From Vreelandella jeotgali Hwa (GTDB taxonomy: Bacteria; Pseudomonadota; Gammaproteobacteria; Pseudomonadales; Halomonadaceae), in contig NZ_AMQY01000014.1 of assembly GCF_000334215.1 (NCBI RefSeq), forward strand, positions 62,001 to 126,000: a DNA stretch of 64,000 nucleotides, written 5' to 3'. Made by a program: the position numbers and the translations under genes. The notes under the pieces were generated by a model. The model was not told the DNA's origin. It saw nothing but the letters and a program-made list of their open reading frames with translations, and made no database searches. This document shows, one piece after another, positions 8,459 to 16,768 of this stretch (positions within the stretch are counted from its first letter, which is position 1; each line of letters starts with the position of its first letter).

Positions 8459-11400
8459 CTAGCTGTTGCCCATGGCCAACAGAGAGGCGTTGCCACCCAG
8501 GGCTGCCGTATTGTTGGTCACGGTTTTCTCCGAAGCAAAGCGCGGCAGGTAGTTGGGGCCGCCGGCCTTGGGCCCGGTGCCCGAAAGCCCCTGGCCACCA
8601 AACGGCTGTACCCCGACAACAGCACCGATAATATCGCGGTTGATGTAGACGTTACCGGCGCGGATTCTGCGGGCAATTTCCTCGGCGAAAGAGGCGTTGC
8701 GGCTGTGGACGCCAAAGGTCAATCCATAGCCGCGGGCGTTGATATTGTCGATGACCTTGTCCAGCTCATCGGCCTTGTAGCGTACGACATGCAGTAGGGG
8801 GCCGAACTTTTCGCTGTCCAGCGCATCGATGCCGTCAACGGCAAACGCCGCCGGGGCGATAAAGGTGCCATGCTGCGTGGTTTCGGGGTCCAGCGGCGTC
8901 TGTGCGATCAGGCGGCCGTCGCGGGTCAGCGCGTCGATATGCGCCTGAAGGTGCTCTCGAGCGTCTTCGTCGATAACCGGCCCCACGTCGGTGCCCAGGT
9001 CGCGTGGGTCGCCGACGTGCAATTCCTGCATGGCGCCGCCGAGTATTTCGAGAATACGGTCGGCGACGTCGTCCTGCAGATACAGCACGCGCAGCGCCGA
9101 ACAGCGCTGGCCCGCGCTCTGAAACGCCGAATGAATAACATCGACCACCACCTGTTCGGGCAGCGCGGTGGAGTCCACGATCATGGCGTTGAGGCCGCCG
9201 GTTTCCGCAATCAGCGTAGGCAGCGGGGCGTTATCACGAGCGGCCAGCGCGCGGTTGATGGTTTGTGCGGTATCGGTGCCGCCGGTAAACGCAACGCCGG
9301 TAATGCGCGGGTCGGCGGTCAGCACGCTGCCCACGCTGGCGCCGTCGCCGGGCAGTAACTGGACGACGTTGCGCGGCATGCCGGCGGCATACAGCAGTTC
9401 CATCACGCGGTGGGCAATCAGCGAAGTTTGCTCGGCGGGCTTGGCCAGCACCGTATTGCCCGCGACCGCGGCGGCGACCATCTGGCCGCAGAAAATCGCC
9501 ACCGGGAAATTCCACGGGCTGATGGCGGCGAAAACGCCCTTGCCGCCCATTTGCAGCGTGTTGGATTCGCCGGTGGGGCCGGGCAGTTCGATGGCCTCGT
9601 CGAAGGTGTCTTCGGCGCGCATGGCGTAGTAGCGGCAGAAATCCACGGCTTCCTTGATCTCGTCCACGCCGTCGGTCAGCAGCTTGCCGCCTTCCCGGGA
9701 GCATAGCGTCATCAGCTCGGGCATGTGCGATTCCAGCAGGTCGGCGAAGCGGCGCAGTACCGCCGCGCGCTCGGCGACCGGGGTCGCATCCCAGCCGGGG
9801 AAGGCGGCCCAGGCGGCGTCCAGCGCCTGGGCCGTCTGGTCGCGGGTGACCCACTGGATGCTGCCCAGGCGCTGGCGCCGGTCGAAGGGGCAGGTCACGT
9901 CGTGAGTCTGGGCGGGGTCGTCGTCGATGCCGAAAGCCAGCAGGGGTTTGGCCGTATAGGTGGTCTCCATGAAGCCGGCCATCCGCTCCATCAGCGGATA
10001 AAAGTGGCTGTGGATGTTGAGATTGACGCCTCGGGCGTTGGGTCGACGCGGACCATAAAGGTGCTGGGGCAGCACAATGCGCGGATTGGCCAGGGTATCG
10101 TGAGCTTCCAGCGTCTCCACGGGATGCTCGCACAGCGATTCCACCGGCACATCGGGATCCACGATCTGGTGGACGAAGGAGGAATTGGCGCCGTTTTCCA
10201 GCAGCCGGCGCACCAGGTAGGGGAGCAGGTCCTTGTGGGCGCCGACCGGCGCATAAATGCGGCAGTAGGTACCCTCGGGCGCACGTTTCAGTGCCGCGTC
10301 GTAGAGTGCTTCGCCCATGCCGTGCAGCCGCTGGAATTCAAACGCGCGGCCGGACTGATTGGCCTGGGCGACAATCGCCATCACCGTGTGGGCGTTGTGC
10401 GTGGCAAACTGCGGGAAGATACGCCCATTGGTGGCTCCGGAAAGCAGGAACTGCACGCAGGCGAGGAAGGCGACGTCGGTGCAGGCCTTGCGCGTGAAGA
10501 CCGGGTAGCCTTCCACACCCAGCTGCTGCGACGCCTTGATTTCGGTGTCCCAGTACGCGCCCTTGACCAGTCGCAGGGGAATCTCGTCGCCCTGGTGGTC
10601 GGCCAGGCGGTTGATGTAGTGCAGTGTCGGCAGCGCGCGCTTGGCATACGCCTGAACGACCAGGCCGAAGTGGCCCCAGCCCCTGACGGCATCGCTTTCA
10701 TAGACGGCGCGGAAGACTTCCAGCGAAAGCTCAAGGCGATCGACTTCCTCGGCATCGATGGTCAACTCCACGTCAAGCTCGCGCGCGATTTTGACCAGCG
10801 CCGTCACCGATTCCACAAGCTCATCAAGAATCTGCTCACGGCGGCCGAACTCGTAGCGCGGGTGTAGCGCCGACAGTTTGATCGAAATTGACGGTGCCGG
10901 CGTCGAAGCATGCAGTTTGCCGCGTGCCTTGCCGACCTGTTCGATAGCTCTTTGGTAGTCGTCGAAGTAGCGCCGTGCATCGTCGCGGGTGCGCGCCGCC
11001 TCGCCCAGCATGTCGTAGGAATAGGTGTAGCCCTTGTCGAACAGCGGCTTCGAGCGCTTGAGGGCCTCGTCAATATCCCGGCCCAGCACGAACTGGCGGC
11101 CCATGATCTTCATGGCTTCCACCATGGCGTGGCGAATCACCGGCTCGCCCATGCGATTGACCATGCGGTTGATAAAACTCGCGGGCCGGCCTTCTTCGGG
11201 GTGGTCCATCTTGAGGACGCGCCCGGTCATCAGCAGCCCCCAGGTTGAGGCGTTGACCATCCAGGATTCGCTCTGGCCCACGTGCGCATTCCAGTCGGCG
11301 GGGCCCAGCTTGTCCTCGATCAGCGCATCGGCCGTGGCCTTGTCGGGAATCCGCAGCATGGCTTCGGCCAGGCACATCAGCATCAGCCCTTCGTGGGTGT

Positions 11401-11650
11401 CCAGGCTGTATTGCTGCAGCAGTTCGTCGATGGTGTCGACAGCGGTATCCATTTCGCGAACGTCGCGCACCAGCGAGGCGGTATCGGCTTCAATACGGGC
11501 GTATTCATCGCGATCGACGTCCAGCAGCTTGATGAGCTCGTGAACAAAACGCTCTTCATCAACAATATAGTGATCGCTGAGGCGCTCCATCAGCGTGTCG
11601 AGATCGGTTTGCCAGGTGGCGGGATCGCGTAGTGTCTTGGCGTTGAGCAT
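8459..11650 (-). CDS. putA: Bifunctional proline dehydrogenase / pyrroline-5-carboxylate dehydrogenase PutA
   Basis: 1063 residues. Residues about 80-500 are the FAD-dependent proline dehydrogenase barrel (LKGAYWDTEIK, YCRIYAPVGAHKDLL). Residues about 550-1040 are the aldehyde dehydrogenase domain (AISPWNFPVAIF, AETGGLNAMIVDS, and SAGQRCSALRV with the catalytic cysteine near C850). Together they oxidise proline to glutamate at the inner membrane. The protein starts MLNAKTLRDPATWQTDL with no ribbon-helix-helix DNA-binding domain, so unlike E. coli PutA it should not repress its own operon. The AraC-type gene just upstream is the likely regulator. Confidence 0.97.
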   Translation of the reverse strand: MLNAKTLRDPATWQTDLDTLMERLSDHYIVDEERFVHELIKLLDVDRDEYARIEADTASLVRDVREMDTAVDTIDELLQQYSLDTHEGLMLMCLAEAMLRIPDKATADALIEDKLGPADWNAHVGQSESWMVNASTWGLLMTGRVLKMDHPEEGRPASFINRMVNRMGEPVIRHAMVEAMKIMGRQFVLGRDIDEALKRSKPLFDKGYTYSYDMLGEAARTRDDARRYFDDYQRAIEQVGKARGKLHASTPAPSISIKLSALHPRYEFGRREQILDELVESVTALVKIARELDVELTIDAEEVDRLELSLEVFRAVYESDAVRGWGHFGLVVQAYAKRALPTLHYINRLADHQGDEIPLRLVKGAYWDTEIKASQQLGVEGYPVFTRKACTDVAFLACVQFLLSGATNGRIFPQFATHNAHTVMAIVAQANQSGRAFEFQRLHGMGEALYDAALKRAPEGTYCRIYAPVGAHKDLLPYLVRRLLENGANSSFVHQIVDPDVPVESLCEHPVETLEAHDTLANPRIVLPQHLYGPRRPNARGVNLNIHSHFYPLMERMAGFMETTYTAKPLLAFGIDDDPAQTHDVTCPFDRRQRLGSIQWVTRDQTAQALDAAWAAFPGWDATPVAERAAVLRRFADLLESHMPELMTLCSREGGKLLTDGVDEIKEAVDFCRYYAMRAEDTFDEAIELPGPTGESNTLQMGGKGVFAAISPWNFPVAIFCGQMVAAAVAGNTVLAKPAEQTSLIAHRVMELLYAAGMPRNVVQLLPGDGASVGSVLTADPRITGVAFTGGTDTAQTINRALAARDNAPLPTLIAETGGLNAMIVDSTALPEQVVVDVIHSAFQSAGQRCSALRVLYLQDDVADRILEILGGAMQELHVGDPRDLGTDVGPVIDEDAREHLQAHIDALTRDGRLIAQTPLDPETTQHGTFIAPAAFAVDGIDALDSEKFGPLLHVVRYKADELDKVIDNINARGYGLTFGVHSRNASFAEEIARRIRAGNVYINRDIIGAVVGVQPFGGQGLSGTGPKAGGPNYLPRFASEKTVTNNTAALGGNASLLAMGNS

Positions 11651-11793
11651 TGAAGCCCCCAGAAAAAAGACGGAACCAGTCAGGGATTAAGCGTTATGCT
11701 GCCTCGAATGTAGGGCGCAGGGACACTTTTTGTATGTTCGTTTCAGGGAAAAACGTGTTCATTTCTTGGTAAGCCCCGAATGCACGGACTTTC

Positions 11794-12618
11794 CTAAAAC
11801 TTTAGTGGAGTTTGAAGTGTCTTGCCAGCGATTCCGTCATGGGAGGCCGGCGTATGGGCTCGGTAGCGCAGCGTGCGCGGCGATACGCCAAAAAAGCGGC
11901 GGAAGGCGTGGGATAGCGTGCTCTGACTGGAAAAGCCGGTTTGCAGAGCAATGTCGGTTAGCGGTAGAGCACTTTGCCGTATCATCCGGTGGGCCGTGTC
12001 CAGGCGCCGGCGACGGACGTACTGCCAGGGCGAAAGGCCGGTCTGACGGCGGAAGCGGGTAGAGAAATGCGCCTCGCTCAAACAGGCCAGGCTCGCGAGA
12101 TCCGCCACGCACAGCGGCTCGGCCAGATGGCTGTCGATATAGCGCTGGATCGGCGCCAGCTGCAGGCGCCCCGACAGCTGTAACGTCCCCGGCCCGAGCC
12201 GCGACATCAGGGCGCCAAGAAAAGCGACGGCAAGCCGGTCGTGGCGCAGGGTATCGCCCCCCGCCAGCGCCGAAACGCCGACCTCGCTTTGCAGAAATGC
12301 CATGTAGTGCTGCAAGGCGTTGTCCAGGCTGAAAAAACGCGGGGCATCGAAGAGGGCGGCGAGTTCGTGGTGGTCGCCGCACAGCGCCGGCGCCTCGGGC
12401 GGCAGATCCATGATGAGCTGGTGGTTATCGGAATTGCCCGAATAGTAGTGTTCATGGTTGGCCGGCACGATGCAGCCGGCGTAGGCATCGAGGTGCCCGC
12501 CGAGACCTTCGATTTCAAAGCGTGCGGTGCCGCACAGCGTAATCACGATCTGGTGAAAATCGTGAGCGTGGTGCCGGGTATTGGTATCCAGCGGCAGCTT
12601 GCGAATTGTGCTGTGCAT
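11794..12618 (-). CDS. AraC family activator, probably PruR-like regulator of putAP
   Basis: 274 residues. The N-terminal cupin sensor (residues 1-150) begins MHSTIRKLPLDTNTRHHAHD and includes HDFHQIVITLCG and the IVPANHEHYYSG block. The C-terminal double helix-turn-helix (about 160-255) contains LASLACLSEAHFSTRFRRQT and ALQTGFSSQSTLSHAFRRFF. It lies 143 bp upstream of putA on the same strand. Pseudomonas PruR is an AraC-type activator of proline catabolism, and this gene's position suggests the same role, which is inference from context. Confidence 0.85.
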   Translation of the reverse strand: MHSTIRKLPLDTNTRHHAHDFHQIVITLCGTARFEIEGLGGHLDAYAGCIVPANHEHYYSGNSDNHQLIMDLPPEAPALCGDHHELAALFDAPRFFSLDNALQHYMAFLQSEVGVSALAGGDTLRHDRLAVAFLGALMSRLGPGTLQLSGRLQLAPIQRYIDSHLAEPLCVADLASLACLSEAHFSTRFRRQTGLSPWQYVRRRRLDTAHRMIRQSALPLTDIALQTGFSSQSTLSHAFRRFFGVSPRTLRYRAHTPASHDGIAGKTLQTPLKF

Positions 12619-12847
12619 GGTGTGTGCCCTCCACGGTACGGGAGACCGATTACGCCAACGCCCCGATAGCCGGGCGGTTTGCCGGGCCTGTTATAGCCTG
12701 GCGGCGGTTGTTGGCTGACGACGGCTCGGCCGGGGCCTCTGTCGGGTTCTGTTGTTGTCGGCCAATACGGCGTTTTGGTGGTGTTGCAGTTATTCCATGA
12801 ATTCAGGGAAAGCAGAACGTCGGAAACCGGTCGCCAACAATAACGCG

Positions 12848-13213
12848 TCAGGAATGGGAATGACGCAGCGCCATGCGGGCGGAAAGGTGGTCGCGCAGTG
12901 CCCGCAGTTCCGACTGACCGTGCGTATTCAACAGCGGCTTGCCCTGGGCAAGCTGCCAGCGGCGGCCGTTTTCCTCCATCAGGCGTGATGCCCGGCGGCG
13001 TACGCTTTCCAGGTATTCATCGTGGCGAATCGGGTAGCCGATGAGGGCGTTCCACTCGGTTTCGCTGATTTGGCTGTCGAGTGCCTTGTCGAACACATCC
13101 AGCAGATGGTGCGACTCGGTGCGGTAACGCGGGGTGCCGGTGGAGAGCAGAATGGCGACCGTGGTGCCGGTCACCAGCAGACAAACGCCGAATACCAGCA
13201 GAAAAAGCGCCAT
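12848..13213 (-). CDS. Small single-pass membrane protein, unknown function
   Basis: 121 residues. One N-terminal membrane helix (MALFLLVFGVCLLVTGTTVA, to about residue 25) is followed by a charged, mostly helical cytosolic part (LLDVFDKALDSQISETEWNA, RRRASRLMEENGRRWQL). No family recognised. A perfect TATAAT on the minus strand about 70 bp upstream fits a promoter for it, which supports a real gene. Confidence 0.6.
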   Translation of the reverse strand: MALFLLVFGVCLLVTGTTVAILLSTGTPRYRTESHHLLDVFDKALDSQISETEWNALIGYPIRHDEYLESVRRRASRLMEENGRRWQLAQGKPLLNTHGQSELRALRDHLSARMALRHSHS

Positions 13214-13283
13214 GAAGCGACTCCGGATGATGTATGACGGTTGGTAGCAAACGAGTCAAACAGGGCTCGTGCTGCACAGGGCA

Positions 13284-13289
13284 CATTAT
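13284..13289 (-). promoter_or_regulatory. Candidate -10 box for the small membrane protein gene
   Basis: Minus-strand TATAAT about 70 bp upstream of the start at 13213. No good -35 hexamer was found at 16-18 bp. Confidence 0.45.
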
Positions 13290-13327
13290 ACGTGGATCTG
13301 CCGTTGGAGAAAATTTGTCCGGCCGGT

Positions 13328-13461
13328 GAACTTTTTTCCATCACGCTGTCCTATCCGGTACAGGCTGCATGGCAGTAGCGGTGCCCAATCATGTCCCGCT
13401 TCGCTGTACTGGCTACTGTTTTCGATCCCTTGCTTACGCTGCCTTCTGGCAGCGTTTTTTT
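13328..13461 (+). ncRNA. Candidate small RNA ending at an orphan terminator
   Basis: A plus-strand terminator (13436-13461) has no plus-strand gene upstream back to 13214. A GAACTT box at 13328-13333, like the -35 of envelope-stress (sigma-E/AlgU) promoters, lies upstream, with only a weak -10 match (TCCTA). The transcript would be roughly 100 nt. The RNA itself is not observed; this is inferred from the terminator and promoter-like box. Confidence 0.35.
13436..13461 (+). terminator. Strong rho-independent terminator without an obvious upstream gene
   Basis: ACGCTGCC, loop TTCT, GGCAGCGT is a perfect 8-bp stem followed by seven T residues. The T-run is only on the plus-strand side, so it does not serve the minus-strand CBS gene. 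Confidence 0.85.
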
Positions 13462-13548
13462 GTCCGGCCGACCCTGCTTCGGGCCGGTCGGATACTGCGG
13501 GGATAGCCGGGGAGCGAAAAGCCGAGCGTGAAAGAACCGGTTCAGCGC

Positions 13549-13956
13549 TTACCGGCGCCGTGTTTCCAGCAGCGCGGTGAGAATATCCCGCCGGGTGACA
13601 ATGCCCACCAGCTGTTCCTGCTCGACCACCGGGTAGTTCTTGGGCTTGGCCCCGAGCATCTGCTGGGCCAGGTCGATGATTGACTGCCCGGGCGTCACGC
13701 AGAGAACGTCGCTGCGCATCAGCTCTTCCACCAGCGGTGCCTCACCGTCGTGGTAAACGCTGTCCAGTATCTGGCCGATAACGTCCTGTTCGGAGATAAA
13801 GCCGACCAGGCGGTCGTTGGTATCGACCACCGGCGCGCCGGGCAGGCGATGCCGGGTCAGCCCTCGGGCCAGGGTGGTGATCGAGGTGTCGGGCGAAACC
13901 CGATAGCAATCCCGGGACATGATATCGCGAATAACATCCGGCTGTGTCTGGCTCAT
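13549..13956 (-). CDS. CBS-domain pair protein
   Basis: 135 residues, made almost entirely of two CBS domains. The first (about 8-68) contains IMSRDCYRVSPDTSITTLA and LPGAPVVDTNDRLVGFISEQ. The second (about 75-132) contains LMRSDVLCVTPGQSIIDLA and NYPVVEQEQLVGIVTRRDIL. Free-standing CBS pairs bind adenine nucleotides and act as energy or ionic sensors; the partner is unknown here. The start has AAGGAGG upstream on the minus strand. A 20-bp duplication lies in its leader. Confidence 0.88.
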   Translation of the reverse strand: MSQTQPDVIRDIMSRDCYRVSPDTSITTLARGLTRHRLPGAPVVDTNDRLVGFISEQDVIGQILDSVYHDGEAPLVEELMRSDVLCVTPGQSIIDLAQQMLGAKPKNYPVVEQEQLVGIVTRRDILTALLETRRR

Positions 13957-13975
13957 GGAACCCTCCTTGCCTGCT

Positions 13976-14015
13976 GCTTTCAGGAAGCCACTTTGGCTTT
14001 CAGGTAACCACTTTC
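13976..14015 (+). repeat. 20-bp tandem duplication in the leader of the CBS gene
   Basis: Two imperfect copies, GCTTTCAGGAAGCCACTTTG at 13976 and a variant (GTAA for GAAG) at 13996, begin 20 bp upstream of the minus-strand CBS start codon. Confidence 0.8.
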
Positions 14016-14223
14016 ACATGGTAAGTCATCGTCAAAACCCTTATTCAACTTATTCAGCGACTCGCATCCTCCCGGTCAGTTGCCGTTACCCTCCGGCCCG
14101 GTTGAACGCCGGTGCGCTGGATGCCTGTAGCGAATAGCCGAGCTTCAACGTACCTTGATGATAAAATAGCTCATTTCCGCGGTTTTTACCCGTGGAACGA
14201 CTGGAATCCTCAGGAGGGCATTC

Positions 14224-14805
14224 ATGGATGCACGCGAATACATGAGCCGCCAGGGCATTGCCTCGGGGCGTGACCCGGATCGGCCCAATACCCTGGAAGA
14301 AAAGGCCTGGGAGCGCGCCCGCGAAGCCGGGCAGCACCGGCCCACTACCGGGACACCACACGATTGGGAAGACTGGGAGCGCTATCACGAACTGCTGGCC
14401 GATGACTCGGCGTCCATCGAGCAGAAGATCGACCGACAGACCCACCGCGAGCAGGAGCAGGCGCCGGCCGCCGACGATCGTGACGCCGGGCAGGGCGGCG
14501 CTGACGCCAGGCCGGCGAGCGCGGCGGTAGAGCACTTTACGCCGCCGGCCCGCGATACATCGTCCGCCCACGAAGCATCGCCGGGCAATAACCCCAACTC
14601 CGGGCCGGCCACTGCCGCTGTGTCGGTGATCGAGGAGCCGGCCGTGCTGCGCTTCGCTCACGCCGCCCTGGCGGTGTTCTGCCCGCCGCTTGCGGTGGGG
14701 CTCAGCGGGGGCGGCAGCCAACGTGTTGCGGTCAGCCTGGTGCTCACTCTGCTGCTCTGGGTCCCGGGGGTGATCCACGCCTTTATCTGGCTACGCAGCC
14801 GCTGA
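14224..14805 (+). CDS. YqaE/Pmp3-type membrane protein with a long hydrophilic N-terminal extension
   Basis: 193 residues with TCAGGAGG upstream of the ATG. The last ~55 residues (LRFAHAALAVFCPPLAVGL, then VSLVLTLLLWVPGVIHAFIW) are a Pmp3/YqaE domain: two membrane helices with the PPLAV and PGxIHA motifs. The first ~135 residues are acidic, polar and probably disordered or helical (DWEDWERYHELLADD, IDRQTHREQEQAPAADD). Pmp3 proteins are usually about 52 residues and respond to salt and membrane stress. The extension is unusual, and I do not recognise it. Confidence 0.8.
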   Translation: MDAREYMSRQGIASGRDPDRPNTLEEKAWERAREAGQHRPTTGTPHDWEDWERYHELLADDSASIEQKIDRQTHREQEQAPAADDRDAGQGGADARPASAAVEHFTPPARDTSSAHEASPGNNPNSGPATAAVSVIEEPAVLRFAHAALAVFCPPLAVGLSGGGSQRVAVSLVLTLLLWVPGVIHAFIWLRSR

Positions 14806-14871
14806 TCCTATTGGGTTCGCTCCGTCGGGCCGGTATACTTCGGTAAACTTTTTAATAAAAAGAGGTTTACC

Positions 14872-15741
14872 TTGGGCTATCTTGTCGGGGTGACGGCTCT
14901 GTGGGCCTTTTCCTTTTCACTGATCGGCGTCTATCTGGCCGGTCAGGTGGACAGCTATTTTGCCGTCCTCATGCGGGTAACGCTGGGTGCCCTGGTTTTC
15001 CTGCCGTGGCTGCGGCCACGCTGGCTGCAGGGCAAAAAGCGCCTTGCGCTCATGGTTATCGGGGCGCTACAGCTTGGCGTAATGTATCTGTTTTTCTATA
15101 CGTCGTTTTTGCTGCTATCCGTGCCCGAAGTGCTGCTGTTTACCGTGTTGACGCCGGTCTACATTGCCCTGCTCGACGACCTGCTGTTTGGCCGCTTTAC
15201 GCCGCTGTACCTCTTGACCGCGGCGCTGGCTGTGATGGGGGCCGGGGTTATTCGTTACGACGGCGTGGACGCGGGTTTCTGGCTGGGCTTTGCCGTGGTG
15301 CAGGGCGCCAACCTGTGCTTTGCCCTGGGCCAGGTGGGCTATCGGCGGCTGGCGGTGACCCTGCCGGCTACGCTGCCCTGGCACAACGTTTTTGGCTGGT
15401 TTTTCCTGGGCGCCCTGGCCGTGGCGCTGCCGGCTTTCTGGCTACTGGGCGATGCCTCGGCGCTGCCCCGCACGGGGGTGCAATGGCTGGTGCTGGCCTG
15501 GCTGGGCATTGTCGCCTCGGGGGGTGGCTACTTTCTCTGGAATCGCGGGGCCGTCAAGGTCAACGCGGGCACGTTGGCGATCATGAACAATGCCCTGGTG
15601 CCCGCCGGGCTGCTGGTGAACCTGCTGCTCTGGAACCGTGATGCCGATCCGCTGCGTCTGGCGCTCGGCGGCGCGATTATCGCCGCTTCGCTGTGGCTCA
15701 ATCAGCGGCTGCACCGTTCGCGCAAGGCCGCCGTGGCCTGA
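14872..15741 (+). CDS. EamA (DMT) family transporter
   Basis: 289 residues with ten predicted membrane segments and two EamA repeats. It begins MGYLVGVTALWAFSFSLIGV, with the second repeat at about residues 145-285 (GANLCFALGQVGYRRL, WLVLAWLGIVASGGGYFLW). The initiation codon is TTG, with AAAGAGG seven bases upstream and no good in-frame ATG near the N-terminus. DMT proteins export amino acids, nucleotides or drugs; the substrate here cannot be told. A run of TTTTTAATAAAAAGAGG just before the start is the only AT-rich patch. Confidence 0.85.
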   Translation: MGYLVGVTALWAFSFSLIGVYLAGQVDSYFAVLMRVTLGALVFLPWLRPRWLQGKKRLALMVIGALQLGVMYLFFYTSFLLLSVPEVLLFTVLTPVYIALLDDLLFGRFTPLYLLTAALAVMGAGVIRYDGVDAGFWLGFAVVQGANLCFALGQVGYRRLAVTLPATLPWHNVFGWFFLGALAVALPAFWLLGDASALPRTGVQWLVLAWLGIVASGGGYFLWNRGAVKVNAGTLAIMNNALVPAGLLVNLLLWNRDADPLRLALGGAIIAASLWLNQRLHRSRKAAVA

Positions 15742-15836
15742 CGGCTCGGCGCGGCTGTCAGCGTCAGGCACGGGCCCGGTTTGCCCGCGGCCCTCCGGGT
15801 CGACATAATGCAGGCCGATGTCAACGAGTTGCTTCC

Positions 15837-16766
15837 ATGACTGATACCGCTACTGCTACCGGCACGCCGTCCGCCGACCCCGGCGCGCAGCCGTTTGCCA
15901 CCATCGGCCTGATCGGCCGGCTGGGCAGTCACAAGGTGATTGATTCCCTCTGGCGTCTCATCCGCTACCTTGGCGAGCGCGACTATCGCGTGGTGATCGA
16001 GGATCGCACCGCCACGGTGATGCCCGGGCACGGCCTGGCGGAAACCAGCCGGCGCGCGCTGGGCGAGCTGTGCGACCTGGTGATTGTCGTCGGCGGCGAT
16101 GGCAGCCTGCTGGGCGCGGCGCGCACGCTGTGTGAAACCGGCACGCTGCTGCTGGGCGTCAATCGTGGTCGCCTGGGGTTTCTCACCGATATTTCCCCCG
16201 ACGAGCTGGAGACTCGGGTCGGCGAGGTGCTGGCCGGTCATTTCGAGCGTGAGGAGCGTTTCCTGCTGGATGCCGAGCTCTACCGCAACGGCGTGGCGGT
16301 AGGGCATGGCGAGGCGCTGAACGAAGTGGTGGTGCACCCGGGCAAAGCGGTGCGCATGATCGAGTTCGAACTGTTTGTCGACGACCAGTTTGTCTATAGC
16401 CAGCGCAGCGACGGCCTGATTATCGCCACTCCCACCGGCTCCACGGCGTACGCGCTATCCGGCGGCGGCCCTATCATGCATCCGTGTCTTGACGTGGTCA
16501 CGCTGGTGCCCATGTTTCCGCATACGCTTTCCAGCCGCCCGATCGTGCTGGATGCCGCCAGTGAAATCCGCATTCACATCGGTGAAACCAACCTGACCTA
16601 TCCGCATATCAGCTGCGATGGTCAGACGCGCGCCGTCGCCAAGCCCGATGACGTCCTGGTTATTCGGCGTAAACCCCAACGCTTACAGCTGGTGCATCCT
16701 CATGGCCACAATTTCTATGAGGTCCTGCGCAGCAAGCTGGGTTGGAGCCATCGGCTGGGAGACTAG
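15837..16766 (+). CDS. nadK: NAD kinase
   Basis: 309 residues from the ATG at 15837. It phosphorylates NAD to NADP in the cytosol. The ATP-site motif VVGGDGSLLGAAR is followed by GVNRGRLGFLTD, LNEVVVHPGK, and the NAD-site block SDGLIIATPTGSTAYALSGGGP, which is diagnostic. The C-terminal VTLVPMFPHTLSSRPIVLD also fits. The first ~20 residues (Thr/Ala-rich) are non-conserved. The metallophosphoesterase gene follows after 2 bp. Confidence 0.97.
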   Translation: MTDTATATGTPSADPGAQPFATIGLIGRLGSHKVIDSLWRLIRYLGERDYRVVIEDRTATVMPGHGLAETSRRALGELCDLVIVVGGDGSLLGAARTLCETGTLLLGVNRGRLGFLTDISPDELETRVGEVLAGHFEREERFLLDAELYRNGVAVGHGEALNEVVVHPGKAVRMIEFELFVDDQFVYSQRSDGLIIATPTGSTAYALSGGGPIMHPCLDVVTLVPMFPHTLSSRPIVLDAASEIRIHIGETNLTYPHISCDGQTRAVAKPDDVLVIRRKPQRLQLVHPHGHNFYEVLRSKLGWSHRLGD

Positions 16767-16768
16767 GC

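Larger units (their letters stand above)
13214..13548. other. Gene-free stretch with a minus promoter and a plus-strand orphan terminator
   Basis: 335 bp between two minus-strand genes. It holds the TATAAT box for the small membrane protein, a GAACTT box at 13328 and a strong plus-strand terminator at 13436. No convincing coding frame was seen. Confidence 0.65.

Noticed and set aside
13269-13580. Plus-strand frame of 103 codons
   Set aside because: It crosses the strong terminator at 13436 and runs into the CBS gene on the other strand; Cys/Arg-rich composition fits a chance frame.
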